Shown here: positions 10,834 through 18,693 of the stretch, in pieces | Layout of the letters: the number at the start of each line of letters is the position of its first letter | Numbering within the stretch: the first letter of the stretch is position 1 | Assembly: GCA_050294475.1 (NCBI GenBank) | Contig: JBNKOE010000022.1 | Coordinates: 62,001 to 126,000 of the forward strand | Length of the DNA stretch: 64,000 nt | Direction of reading: 5' to 3' | Origin: Thalassobellus sp050294475 | Lineage (GTDB): Bacteria; Bacteroidota; Bacteroidia; Flavobacteriales; Flavobacteriaceae | Notes under the pieces: generated by a model | What the model saw: only the letters and a program-made list of their open reading frames with translations | Told to the model about the DNA's origin: nothing | Database searches by the model: none | Translations under genes and position numbers: made by a program

Positions 10834-12015
10834 ATGAAAAACCATAAACTTCTCAGTCTTTTGTGCTTAATTTTAGTTCTTTTTCTTGCTTGTAATTCTA
10901 TAAACAAGAAAAAGACAAAAGCGACAACTGTTAAAGAAACTAGTAGTATATCTCAAAGTAAGGATAGTGTTTTAGCCATCATTAATAAAGTAAATAAACA
11001 TTGGCAGAACGCTCATCCTGTACCAGGTCGTGCCTTTTGGAATCCTGCCGCATACCATACAGGTAATATTGAAGCTTACAAGGTGACAGGAGACCAAAGC
11101 TATTTAGAATATTCAAAAGATTGGGCTGAAAAAAATGAATATAAAGGAGCCAAATCTGATAATACCTCTGAATGGAAATATAGTTATGGAGAAACAGACG
11201 ACCATGTGCTCTTTGGAGATTGGCAAATAGCGTTTCAAACCTATATCGATATTTATAATTTAGAAGGGCAAAAAGACCCTGAGAAAATAAAACGTGCACG
11301 AGAAGTCATGGAATATGAAATGAGTACCAATGCTAACGATTATTGGTGGTGGGCAGATGGGCTTTATATGGTAATGCCTGTAATGACTAAATTGTATAAC
11401 GTTACTGGTAACGACCTCTATTTAAAAAAGCTTCATGAGTATTGGAGCTATGCAAATAGCATTATGTATGACAAAGATGCACAACTTTACTTTCGCGATG
11501 CAAAATATGTATACCCAAAGCATAAAAGTACAAATGGCAAAAAAGATTTTTGGGCAAGAGGAAATGGTTGGGTTTTTGCCGGTTTAGCTAAGGTTATTCA
11601 AGATTTACCTAAAGAGGCTATATATCGTGAAGCGTATATTTCTCGTTTTAAAGCCATGGCTAAATCCTTAAAAGAAGTTCAACAACCAGAAGGTTATTGG
11701 ACACGGAGTATATTAGATTTAGCACATGCACCAGGACCAGAAACTAGCGGAACGGCATTTTTTACCTATGGCTATTTATGGGGAATTAATAACGGTGTTT
11801 TAGAAAAGAATACTTATTTACCTGTTGTAGAGAAGAGTTGGAAATATTTAACCAAAGTAGCCCTTCAAAACGATGGTAGCGTAGGATATGTGCAGCCTAT
11901 TGGAGAAAGAGCTATTCCTGGGCAGGTGGTAGATATTAATTCTACAGCAGACTTTGGAGTAGGAGCATTTTTATTGGCTGCATCAGAAATGTATCGCTTT
12001 TTAGAAAAAAATTGA
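10834..12015 (+). CDS. GH88/GH105-family unsaturated uronyl hydrolase, lipoprotein
   Basis: This enzyme hydrolyses the unsaturated uronic acid at the non-reducing end of lyase products. It has 393 residues with a lipobox LFLAC (Cys20), so it is likely periplasmic or outer-membrane anchored. The (alpha/alpha)6-barrel motifs are visible: HTGNIEAY near 76, the WWWADGLYM segment with the probable catalytic Asp175, and FWARGNGWVFAGLAKV at 239-254, a signature of the GH105/GH88 clan. It lies 13 bases after the BNR_4 gene and is almost certainly co-transcribed with it. GH105 is favoured from the ARGNGW motif, but the sugar preference (glucuronyl or galacturonyl) cannot be decided here. Confidence 0.88.
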   Translation: MKNHKLLSLLCLILVLFLACNSINKKKTKATTVKETSSISQSKDSVLAIINKVNKHWQNAHPVPGRAFWNPAAYHTGNIEAYKVTGDQSYLEYSKDWAEKNEYKGAKSDNTSEWKYSYGETDDHVLFGDWQIAFQTYIDIYNLEGQKDPEKIKRAREVMEYEMSTNANDYWWWADGLYMVMPVMTKLYNVTGNDLYLKKLHEYWSYANSIMYDKDAQLYFRDAKYVYPKHKSTNGKKDFWARGNGWVFAGLAKVIQDLPKEAIYREAYISRFKAMAKSLKEVQQPEGYWTRSILDLAHAPGPETSGTAFFTYGYLWGINNGVLEKNTYLPVVEKSWKYLTKVALQNDGSVGYVQPIGERAIPGQVVDINSTADFGVGAFLLAASEMYRFLEKN

Positions 12016-12075
12016 AGCATATAACTATTTTACCAATAGTTACAGGAAATAAGTGAAAAAAAATCAAACATATTA

Positions 12076-12199
12076 ATGGAATACTTTAAAACAGTTCTGG
12101 TAGTAACATTATTAAGTTTTTTCAACTGTATTTTTTCAACAAAAAAAGAAAACGGGTAATGTTTTCAAATTGAAAATCAGAAGCTAACAAACAAAGTAA
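12076..12199 (+). pseudogene. Truncated exported-protein remnant at the end of the PUL
   Basis: An ATG at 12076 opens a 27-codon frame starting MEYFKTVLVVTLLSFFNC, which looks like a signal peptide, and stops at TAA 12157-12159. Reading on in the same frame gives CFQIENQKLTNKVINIDLA, which resembles the first strand of a secreted glycan enzyme. It then collides with the end of the convergent AraC gene. I read it as the 5' stub of a third PUL enzyme whose body is deleted. It may also be chance. Confidence 0.35.
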
Positions 12200-13189
12200 T
12201 TAATATTGATTTAGCATTTTTTTCTGATAAGCTCTAGGAGACATTGTCGTTTCTTTTTTAAAGGCATTATAGAAAGCTGAAGATGTATTAAAGCCAACAT
12301 CGTAAGCTAAATCTTCAATTTTTTCATTGGCATATTCTAGTTGAGACAGCTTTTCGGTAATTGCTTTAATTCTGAAATAATTAATAACTTCAGGAAAACT
12401 TTTGTTATAAATAATTTTTGTAGCCTTTGAAATTAGATAGGTAGGTGTATCAATTGCTTCGGCAAATTGTGTTAAAGTAATCGCTGGTTGTATATATATT
12501 TTATCATCCTCAATTGTTATCCTTATTTTTTCTAATAAATTTTCAGGTAAAGATTCACTGCTTGGTTTTTTAGTAATTATAGGAGATTTTAATGCATAAA
12601 AGAACAAGAAATAAAGTACTCCAGATGCTAGTATAATACCAAGAGTATAATTTTTCATTGTTTCCCCAAATAGTTGAAATATTAAAATTATTGATAGACA
12701 TAATAATGCATAAAATAAAGTTTTATGCCATTTTTTTATTTCAACATTATCTAATTTGTAAATAAATTTATAGGCTATAACGCTTAAATAACATACGAAA
12801 CTAATATTAGCTATAAAATACATATCGTAAGCTAAACTCTTTTTCAATAAAATTATTACAAAACCAATAACTGGAATAATTAGATGAAAAAAAACTCTCG
12901 ATTTTAATTTCGTTTGATTAGTTCTATTAACTTTATAATAGGTTAGTGCTAAAGGTCCAATTGAGGCGAAACCGATAAAACCCATTCCAATTCCTAATGC
13001 AGAAATTTCGGGTAGCGCATAATAAAAAATAGACTTTGCAATTCTAAAAGCTATAGCGACAAATAGTAGTCCAAGTGACATGTCTTTTAAACGATGGTCT
13101 TTTTTAATAAACAAAAAATAGCTTGCCAAAAAAACACATGAGGTAACTGCAATACTTGAAAAAATAACTAAAGTTAAAGAGAAGCTCAT
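12200..13189 (-). CDS. AraC-family transcriptional regulator with membrane-spanning N-terminal half
   Basis: The protein has 329 residues. Residues 1 to about 205 form six or seven hydrophobic helices (for example SLTLVIFSSIAVTSCVFLAS and LGIILASGVLYFLFFYAL). From about 225 to 325 there is an AraC/XylS helix-turn-helix pair: LTQFAEAIDTPTYLISKATK and IEDLAYDVGFNTSSAFYNAF with the usual end KKETTMSPRAYQKK. Such membrane-anchored AraC regulators are common in Flavobacteriia, and their signals are mostly unknown. It is convergent with the PUL and divergent from the DUF2911 gene, so the latter is its most obvious possible target. A -7 box (13207-13214, minus strand) supports the ATG at 13189. Confidence 0.9.
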   Translation of the reverse strand: MSFSLTLVIFSSIAVTSCVFLASYFLFIKKDHRLKDMSLGLLFVAIAFRIAKSIFYYALPEISALGIGMGFIGFASIGPLALTYYKVNRTNQTKLKSRVFFHLIIPVIGFVIILLKKSLAYDMYFIANISFVCYLSVIAYKFIYKLDNVEIKKWHKTLFYALLCLSIILIFQLFGETMKNYTLGIILASGVLYFLFFYALKSPIITKKPSSESLPENLLEKIRITIEDDKIYIQPAITLTQFAEAIDTPTYLISKATKIIYNKSFPEVINYFRIKAITEKLSQLEYANEKIEDLAYDVGFNTSSAFYNAFKKETTMSPRAYQKKMLNQY

Positions 13190-13206
13190 TTATCTTTTAA
13201 TTTTTA

Positions 13207-13214
13207 CAAATATA
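13207..13214 (-). promoter_or_regulatory. -7 box (TATATTTG) for the AraC-family regulator
   Basis: An exact match to TAnnTTTG on the minus strand, ending 18 bases before the start codon. No TTG -33 element was seen. Confidence 0.45.
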
Positions 13215-13303
13215 TTCATTTATAGATATTGGAATTTGTTAAAATGCTCATAAATCTATCTCCATATTTCAAGAATTAGGAGGTTTTAGAGACTTTAAGA
13301 GAC

Positions 13304-13311
13304 TAGTTTTG
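13304..13311 (+). promoter_or_regulatory. -7 box (TAGTTTTG) for the DUF2911 gene
   Basis: An exact match to TAnnTTTG, 25 bases before the ATG at 13337. The spacing leaves a short leader, normal for this phylum. Confidence 0.5.
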
Positions 13312-13336
13312 TGCTTGTAAATATAAAACACATAAT

Positions 13337-14431
13337 ATGTTAAAAAAGTACTACGCAACATCAGTCTTACTATTAGTTTCGGTTTTTTCCTTTGCACAAT
13401 TTCATACTTTAAGCATTCCACGAATAAGTCCAGAAGTTCAAGAATCCCAAAAATTGGGAGTTACAAAAATCACAATTAATTATAGTAGTCCTTCAGTAAG
13501 AGGTAGAGATGTATGGAACAATCCTAATGTTATTCCTCAAGAAGGAAATCCTATTGCTTGGAGAGCAGGTGCAAATATGAATACTACTATAACCTTTAGT
13601 ACAGATGTGTTAATTGAAGGGCAATTATTAAAAGCAGGAACATATGGTTTTCATGTGATTCCGAAGAAAAATATATATACATTATTGTTTGCTCATAATA
13701 ATAATCAATGGGGAAGTTATTATTTAGATGTTGAAAAAGATGTTACATTAAGTGTTGAGGTTGAATCTGAAGAATCTCCATTTTCAGAACAATTAGATTT
13801 TGAATTTTTTGATCGTACAGAGAATTCACTTATAATTGGTCTAGAATGGGAAAAGCGTCGACTTCCATTTAAGGTTGAAGTCGATTTAAATTCTACAACA
13901 GTCTTAAGTTTTAGAAGCGAATTGCGAGGTATAAACACGTATCATTGGCAAGCCTGGAATGATGCAGCAAACTGGTGCTTAAATCATAATACCAATTTAG
14001 AAGAAGCTTTAGAATGGGTAAACCGATCTATTAATGGTGGATATGGTGGTTTTGCAGCTGATAAAAACCTTAGAAATCTAGGTACTAAAATAAAATTGCT
14101 TGAAAAACTAAATATGAAAACTGAACTGCAATCAACGATTAAAGAAGCTAAAGCGTTGTATGCAAATTCTCATGATGCCATTGATTTTGGAATCTTCTTA
14201 TTGCGTAATGGTTTTTATCAAGACGCTTATGACTACAATAATTCAAATTTCAAGATATATCCAAAGGCTTGGTTAATACAATTGAATAGAGGTTTAAGTC
14301 AATACTTTTTGGGCAATACAAAAGCTTCGCTTAAAGACATAAAAAAAGTAAAGGAATTAGCTCCAGAGCAATTTCAGAATAGACTAAACGAAATTATTAC
14401 AGAAGTAGAAACAGGTACATACAAACTATAA
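13337..14431 (+). CDS. Exported DUF2911 protein with C-terminal TPR-like region
   Basis: The protein has 364 residues and a clear signal peptide (LLLVSVFSFAQ). Residues about 22-170 match the DUF2911 pattern: ITINYSSPSVRGRDVW, IAWRAGANMNTTITFS and LLKAGTYGFHVIPKK. Residues 200-364 contain helical TPR-like segments (AWNDAANWCLNHN, FGIFLLRNGFYQDAYDYN, LIQLNRGLSQYFLGN). The domain is common in Bacteroidota and has no established biochemical role; it is thought to be a periplasmic or outer-membrane-associated protein. The gene stands alone and is divergent from the AraC regulator. Confidence 0.88.
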   Translation: MLKKYYATSVLLLVSVFSFAQFHTLSIPRISPEVQESQKLGVTKITINYSSPSVRGRDVWNNPNVIPQEGNPIAWRAGANMNTTITFSTDVLIEGQLLKAGTYGFHVIPKKNIYTLLFAHNNNQWGSYYLDVEKDVTLSVEVESEESPFSEQLDFEFFDRTENSLIIGLEWEKRRLPFKVEVDLNSTTVLSFRSELRGINTYHWQAWNDAANWCLNHNTNLEEALEWVNRSINGGYGGFAADKNLRNLGTKIKLLEKLNMKTELQSTIKEAKALYANSHDAIDFGIFLLRNGFYQDAYDYNNSNFKIYPKAWLIQLNRGLSQYFLGNTKASLKDIKKVKELAPEQFQNRLNEIITEVETGTYKL

Positions 14432-14754
14432 ATAAAGTTAAGACATTAAAATATATACTCTGTACCAAGTAATTTTACACCTCTTAAGTTTGTCTTTCAT
14501 TAAATTAGATGATAAATCTGAAAGAACAAAAGAGGGAATAAGGTTATTATATACGCAGAAGCATTAAATTTTCGTATTTGTGCAATTTTTATTAAAATAC
14601 TTGTAAATAGGGGAAAGGTGCTTTATGTATCAGAACCAAACTAATTTAAAAATCCTTAATTTTTCAAACTTCAAAATAACCGTTATTACTTTGAAATCCC
14701 CGCTAACGCTAGTTTGTAACTAGTGCTGTACCAAGTAATCAAGACAAAGTTTAA
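14432..14754. other. Non-coding left border of the accessory island
   Basis: The stretch has no gene. It holds a short motif TGTACCAAGTAA (14461-14472) shared with the REP-like element at 14698, the left copy of a 60-base direct repeat (14572-14631), and most of the first REP-like element (14698-14759). Confidence 0.6.
14572..14631 (+). repeat. Left copy of an imperfect 60-bp direct repeat flanking the island
   Basis: It starts with TCGTATTTGTGC and ends with CTTTATGTATC. The copy at 20571-20630 has the same two blocks with identical spacing (49 bases between block starts). By hand count 45 of 60 positions agree. Confidence 0.55.
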
Positions 14755-14759
14755 TTAAA
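14698..14759 (+). repeat. REP-like element, copy 1 (short, divergent)
   Basis: It has a C-run, then the hairpin CGCTAACGCTAGTTTGTAAC with TAGTGC, followed by TGTACCAAGTAATC and a fragment of the internal segment. It differs from the other copies by GCTAAC for GCTAGC and TGCTGTACCAAG for TGCCGTACCGAG. It abuts the truncated Rhs gene and supplies an in-frame stop just before it. Confidence 0.85.
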
Positions 14760-16410
14760 CTCAGACAATAAAGCCACCCTTTATACCCGTGAAGCACAAG
14801 GCAATGTGCTGGCAGTATATGAAACTAACGAATCAGATATTACTAATATTTCTGCCAATAAAGATGTAATATTAAAAGAACATCATATTTATGGAAGTTC
14901 ACGTTTAGGTATCGAGCAAAAAAGATTACAAGGCTCGTTTAACCAAACACTTCAAAATGGTACAATAACTAGCAATAAACAGGTACAAACACAACAGGAC
15001 ATAAATGTTGCAGGTAATCCGTCAATTTATACAGTAGAAACCAGTGGTAACCTTGTGTTAAAAGCAGGAAACAGTATTATTTTAAAACCAGGGTTTTCTT
15101 CAAAACTAGGAAGTAACTTTTTAGCAACAATAGAGCCATTTAGTATTACACCCGAAGAACCAGGTGTTTTTGCGCGTACCGTTGGTGACAAACGTTACGA
15201 GCTTAGTAACCACTTAGGTAATGTGCTTTCTGTTGTAAGTGATAGAAAATTGGTTGCAGATCCGCTTAATTTTACTAACTTTACTGCGGACGTTCTTACA
15301 TTTAATGATTACTATCCCTTTGGAATGCTGCTGCCTAACCGTCACAAAGACACCGATAAGTACCGCTACGGCTTCCAAGGGCAAGAGATGGATGATGAGA
15401 TTAAAGGGGAAGGCAATAGCTTGAATTACACTTTTAGAATGCACGACCCTCGTGTGGGAAGGTTTTTTGCGCCTGACCCACTAGAACCAAAATCTCCATG
15501 GTATACTCCTTATCAATTTAGTGGAAATAGACCTATAGACAAGGTTGAGTTAGAAGGACTCGAATCTGCTGAACCTCCAACTCAAACTGGGCAACATGAA
15601 AGTGCTCCATACAATCATACACAAGGAGCGAGAAAAAGAAGTCCAGCTTCAGGTTGGTTCGGAATTGTAGATGAAAATGGTGTTGGAACTTGGCATACAA
15701 AAGGAGAATATGAGAAGTTAATGGCTCCATTAGCAATGGAATATGCTAGTCAAAGTGGAAATGGGCTTGGTGGTAGTTGGCAAGAAGCTTCAAGTTATTA
15801 TAGCATGGAAAAAGTTCAACAGCCTCCTACAGGAGATTTGAAAGAAAGGCTGGGTAAAATGAACTTTACAAAAGAAGCGTTAGATAATTTATTTGTACAA
15901 GGGACTAGAATATTTAATAGTGCTAATCTTCAAATATTAGCAAAAGCGTCAGGTAGTATTGTAGAGGATAATTCTATAGCATTAGCTCTAATGCCTATAC
16001 CTAAAATTGGTAAATCATTAGGTGTTGCAAAAAATAGTGTTAAACTTAGTGATGACCTAGCTTCCACTTTTATGGGTGGAAAATATGAATCTTTTGTGTT
16101 AGAGTCTGATTTAATTATGTATCGTGCAGGGGATGATATTATGGATTTAGGGCAGTTTTTTTCAGCGGATGCACCTATAAGTGTTATTCAAGCAAGGATT
16201 GATAAAGCAATTTTGCCTGTGTGGCCAGGAGGGGCAAAGTCAGTTGTTACTCACGGGTATATTGTTAAAATTCCTAAAGGAACTACAGTTCATAAAGGTT
16301 TAGTCGCTCCACAAGGCGGATATTATTTGGGGGGGACAGAACAAATATTAATAGAAACACCTTGGTTAATAGAAGGGGTAGAAGTGTTAGGGAAATATAA
16401 ATTAAAATAA
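14755..16410 (+). pseudogene. Rhs/YD-repeat protein C-terminal fragment with ADP-ribosyltransferase-like toxin tail, 5'-truncated
   Basis: The frame opens straight after a TAA inside REP-like copy 1 and starts mid-domain (NSDNKATLYTREAQGNVL), so the long N-terminal part of the Rhs protein is missing. The only nearby start is a GTG at 14806. A T9SS-adhesin-like insert follows (LVLKAGNSIILKPGFSSKLG), then the conserved Rhs core end: LSNHLGNVLSVVSDRK, FNDYYPFGMLLPNR, YRYGFQGQEMDDE and DPRVGRFFAPDPL. The variable tail carries MYRAGDD, GQFFSAD and GGTEQILIE, spaced like the R-S-E motifs of an ADP-ribosyltransferase or TNT-type NAD-acting toxin. It probably cannot be expressed as a full toxin and resembles an orphan Rhs C-terminal module. 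A small immunity-like gene follows after one base. Confidence 0.8.
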
Positions 16411-16411
16411 A

Positions 16412-16666
16412 ATGGTGAGATTAATTTGCAATGATATTATCAAAGTTTTTGATGAAGTTGGAGAAAAAAATTGGAGAAATGCTTTTCAAGAACTTTTAAA
16501 TACGGTAGATTCAACAGATAAATTAAAGTCAAATTTAAGGCAAATGTACGGAGGTATGGGGTCTTTTAATGATGTTGTGTTATATTCAAATGGGAAACCT
16601 TGTTTGAAGGAGAACAAAAAACTTGCAGATTTAAGAAAAAAATTATTCTTAGAAATCACCAGATAG
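16412..16666 (+). CDS. Small probable immunity protein for the Rhs toxin tail
   Basis: This is an 84-residue cytoplasmic protein with no signal peptide, starting one base after the Rhs stop codon, the usual place of an immunity gene. It has a helical N-terminal half (DIIKVFDEVGEKNWRNAFQE) and the segment RQMYGGMGSFNDVVLYSN, which resembles small DUF6966-type immunity proteins as I remember them. It ends 14 bases before REP-like copy 2. Position is the main evidence; neutralisation of the toxin is inferred. Confidence 0.7.
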   Translation: MVRLICNDIIKVFDEVGEKNWRNAFQELLNTVDSTDKLKSNLRQMYGGMGSFNDVVLYSNGKPCLKENKKLADLRKKLFLEITR

Positions 16667-16680
16667 TTTAGACTTCAGTT

Positions 16681-16879
16681 CCCCCCCGCTAGCGCTAGTT
16701 TGTAACTAGTGCCGTACTGAGTAAGTAAAAAGAAATTTTAGATATTTTGTTTACTATACAAATCTATATTGTGCCGTATCAAGTAATTAAAACAGAGTTT
16801 AATAAAATGTATTATAAGGAAAAAGTTTTTTTTGTTATAGCTAGTTTGCCGCCACTAGAGAATTCTAGCGGTAGCGGGG
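16681..16879 (+). repeat. REP-like element, copy 2 (long form, both palindromes)
   Basis: It starts with seven C and the left hairpin (GCGCTAGTT-TGT-AACTAGTGC). An inner half-copy follows (GTGCCGTATCAAGTAATTAAAA), then TTATAAGGAAAAAG, and the right imperfect palindrome around CACTAGAGAATTCTAGCGG (16853-16871). The sequence between the hairpins is almost identical to copy 5. The right palindrome provides the in-frame opening of the next Rhs remnant. Confidence 0.88.
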
Positions 16880-17122
16880 GCAAAAAGTTCTAAAGGGCAA
16901 CAGGATAATACGACACATCAATTAAATTATATAAATACAAATACATCTCCATTGAAATTTTTTGATGGAGCATCTAGTAACAATCGAGTTAAAGGTCAAC
17001 GAAATATACCTAAAGGAGCACCTGTATTTACAACAGGTAAAGTGTCAGGAAACAGAAGTGAAGTTAGAACTGTTGATGGTAAAAAAGGTTGGGTCAGAAC
17101 TAAATATCTAAAAAAAGGATGA
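16859..17122 (+). pseudogene. Second Rhs-type C-terminal remnant with SH3-like tail
   Basis: This open frame lacks any usable start. It begins inside the right palindrome of REP-like copy 2 and reads AKSSKGQQDNTTHQLNYI, then KFFDGASSNNRVKG and an SH3-like end (GKVSGNRSEVRTVDG, KKGWVRTKYLKKG). The stop TGA overlaps the ATG of the lipoprotein gene (ATGA). The arrangement resembles a toxin tail followed by its immunity gene, with the toxin's upstream part replaced by the repeat. The toxin activity cannot be named. Confidence 0.55.
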
Positions 17123-17670
17123 GAATAATTTTAATTATAATATCAGGATTGTTTTTTATAGCTTGTAATAATAAAAAAAATAATCATTCGATAGGAGGAG
17201 ATGCTATTACTATAGAATATTTAAATGAGAATATTTTAAATAATAATATTAAAGACATCAAATCTAAATTTCCTAAAGATTATTTTCTTAAAGATACTTT
17301 GATATCTTCTAATGAAGATGAGAGCTTGAAGTGGAATGGAGTAATAGTTTTGAAAGGAGAAAAAGAGGTTTGTTTATTAGAATCTAATTGGTTAAATAAA
17401 GAAAAAATTAGTAGAATAACAGTGTACAGTGATGAAGTTAAATACACGGGTAATTTGTCTGTTGGTGTTTCCTTGAAATCTATAGAAACTTACGTAGACA
17501 AAAAAAGTTTAAATGAATCTCCAGATGGTTACTTGTTTTTAAAGGATAAGAAAAACTCAAATATTATTTATTCGGTGGAAAATAATACTCTAAACGAAAT
17601 AAGAAAATACTCGGACATTAATCAAGATTTTAAAATCGATGAGATTATTATCAGTAGTCTCCCCCGCTAG
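17119..17670 (+). CDS. Small lipoprotein, candidate immunity protein
   Basis: The protein has 183 residues with lipobox GLFFIAC (Cys16), so it is a periplasmic or outer-membrane lipoprotein. The body has the pattern ISRITVYSDEVKYTGNLSVG followed by VSLKSIETYVDKK, somewhat like small lipoproteins of the DUF1131 type. This is a weak resemblance. The start overlaps the stop of the preceding Rhs remnant, which suggests translational coupling as in toxin/immunity pairs. The last residues (LPR and stop) are encoded by REP-like copy 3, so the natural C-terminus may have been replaced. Confidence 0.65.
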   Translation: MRIILIIISGLFFIACNNKKNNHSIGGDAITIEYLNENILNNNIKDIKSKFPKDYFLKDTLISSNEDESLKWNGVIVLKGEKEVCLLESNWLNKEKISRITVYSDEVKYTGNLSVGVSLKSIETYVDKKSLNESPDGYLFLKDKKNSNIIYSVENNTLNEIRKYSDINQDFKIDEIIISSLPR

Positions 17671-17776
17671 CGCTAGTTTGTAACTAGTGCCGTACCGAGT
17701 AAGTAAAAAATTTAATAAAATGTATTATAAGGAAAAAGTTTTTTTGTTATAGCTAGTTTGCCTCCACTAGAGTATT
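17661..17776 (+). repeat. REP-like element, copy 3
   Basis: It has the CCCCC run, the left hairpin, GTGCCGTACCGAGTAAGTAAAA, the segment TTATAAGGAAAAAG and a shortened right palindrome ending CCACTAGAGTATT. It is joined directly to copy 4 as a tandem pair. The TAG inside its left hairpin stops the lipoprotein gene. Confidence 0.88.
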
Positions 17777-17908
17777 CCCCCCGCTAGCGCTAGTTTGTAA
17801 CTAGTGCCGTACCGAGTAAGTGAAAAAGTTTAATAAAAAATATATTATAAGGAAAAATCTTTTTTTGTTATAGCTAGTTTGCCGCCACTAGAGAATTCTA
17901 GCTGTAGC
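17777..17908 (+). repeat. REP-like element, copy 4
   Basis: It has a run of six C, the left hairpin, GTGCCGTACCGAGTAAGTGAAA, TTATAAGGAAAAATC and the complete right palindrome ending TCTAGCTGTAGC. It is nearly identical to copy 6, including the 57 bases that follow it. Confidence 0.88.
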
Positions 17909-17965
17909 AAGATTATAAGTTTTTACTATATTAGTAACATGAGCAGAAAATACAAGTTTCATAAC
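17909..17965 (+). pseudogene. Duplicated leader and first nine codons of the RAYT gene
   Basis: These 57 bases, including ATG at 17939 and the codons for MSRKYKFHN, are identical to 18966-19021 plus the last base of the ninth codon at the intact transposase. After codon nine the sequence changes to the leader of the toxin-antitoxin genes. So an earlier RAYT copy once stood here and was replaced or interrupted. Confidence 0.75.
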
Positions 17966-18020
17966 ATTAAGAAATATGGAACAGAAATTGTATCTTTACA
18001 ATAAGAAAAAAGAAATTATT

Positions 18021-18257
18021 ATGGCAACATTAGATTTAAGAGAAGCTGTTAAAGAATACATAAATACTGCTGATGTAAGATTGTTAAAAATGATAAAAGC
18101 ATTAGCGGAAAGCTATCAGAATGACGAACAAGAACTTACGTTAAGTGAAGAGCAATACAAGATTATTGATAAGCGAAGAGAAGCACATTTAAAAGGAAAA
18201 AGTCAATCGTTTACTTGGGAACAAGTCAAACAAAACGCAAGAAACGCTGCTAGTTAA
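18021..18257 (+). CDS. RelB-type antitoxin (addiction module component)
   Basis: The protein has 78 residues from the ATG at 18021 (MATLDLREAVKEYIN). An ORF start at 17976 adds 15 residues that look like leader. The family pattern of short antitoxins paired with RelE/ParE toxins is visible: an N-terminal helix, then LTLSEEQYKIIDKRREAHLKG and the C-terminal FTWEQVKQNAR (type 'addiction module component'). The stop codon overlaps the toxin ATG by one base (TAATG). By analogy it binds and blocks the toxin and represses its own promoter. It sits inside the REP/RAYT array as a cassette. Confidence 0.85.
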   Translation: MATLDLREAVKEYINTADVRLLKMIKALAESYQNDEQELTLSEEQYKIIDKRREAHLKGKSQSFTWEQVKQNARNAAS

Positions 18258-18547
18258 TGAAATATAATTTAGAAGTTAAAGACGAAGCTAACTTAGAAAC
18301 CATAGAGGCTTATCTTTATTATGAAGAAAAACGTACAGGATTAGGCGAAGAGTTTTTAGAGCATTTAGATACGTATTTTGATAGAATTACAGCGAACCCA
18401 AAACACTTTCCTTTAAAAAGAAAACCGTATCGAGAAGCATTTATAAAGCGTTTTCCATTTTTAATTATTTACGAGATTGATAAAAACAAAGTGATTGTAT
18501 ATTCTGTATTCAATACTTGGCAGAATCCAGAAAAGAAGAATAAATAA
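18257..18547 (+). CDS. RelE/ParE-family toxin
   Basis: This 96-residue toxin of a type II pair translates directly from the antitoxin stop (TAATG overlap). Typical features are a first strand YNLEVKDEANLETIEAYLYY, a helix pair, then FPLKRKPYREAFIKRFPFLIIYEID and the end VIVYSVFNTWQNP, matching ParE/RelE proteins with the conserved Arg and the VxxVFHxxQ-like ending. Either ribosome-dependent mRNA cleavage (RelE) or gyrase poisoning (ParE) is possible; I cannot choose from the sequence. Confidence 0.88.
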   Translation: MKYNLEVKDEANLETIEAYLYYEEKRTGLGEEFLEHLDTYFDRITANPKHFPLKRKPYREAFIKRFPFLIIYEIDKNKVIVYSVFNTWQNPEKKNK

Positions 18548-18549
18548 TT

Positions 18550-18693
18550 ATGATAGAATCAGAAATGATTAAAAGGAAACTGGAAATTATACAACTTATA
18601 TTAGATTGTAATGATGAATCTATTTTGTTGCAATGCGAAGTAATTTTAAAAGAAGCAACCGAATAACTCCCCCCGCTAGCGCTAGTTTGTAAC
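18550..18693 (+). pseudogene. Short antitoxin-like ORF with its 3' end replaced by a REP-like element
   Basis: The ATG at 18550 opens MIESEMIKRKLEIIQLILDC, like the N-terminus of small Bacteroidota antitoxins. After codon 37 the reading runs into REP-like copy 5 and takes its last residues (PPASASL) and stop TAA from the left hairpin. It is probably a broken second antitoxin gene whose toxin partner is gone. Confidence 0.55.
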
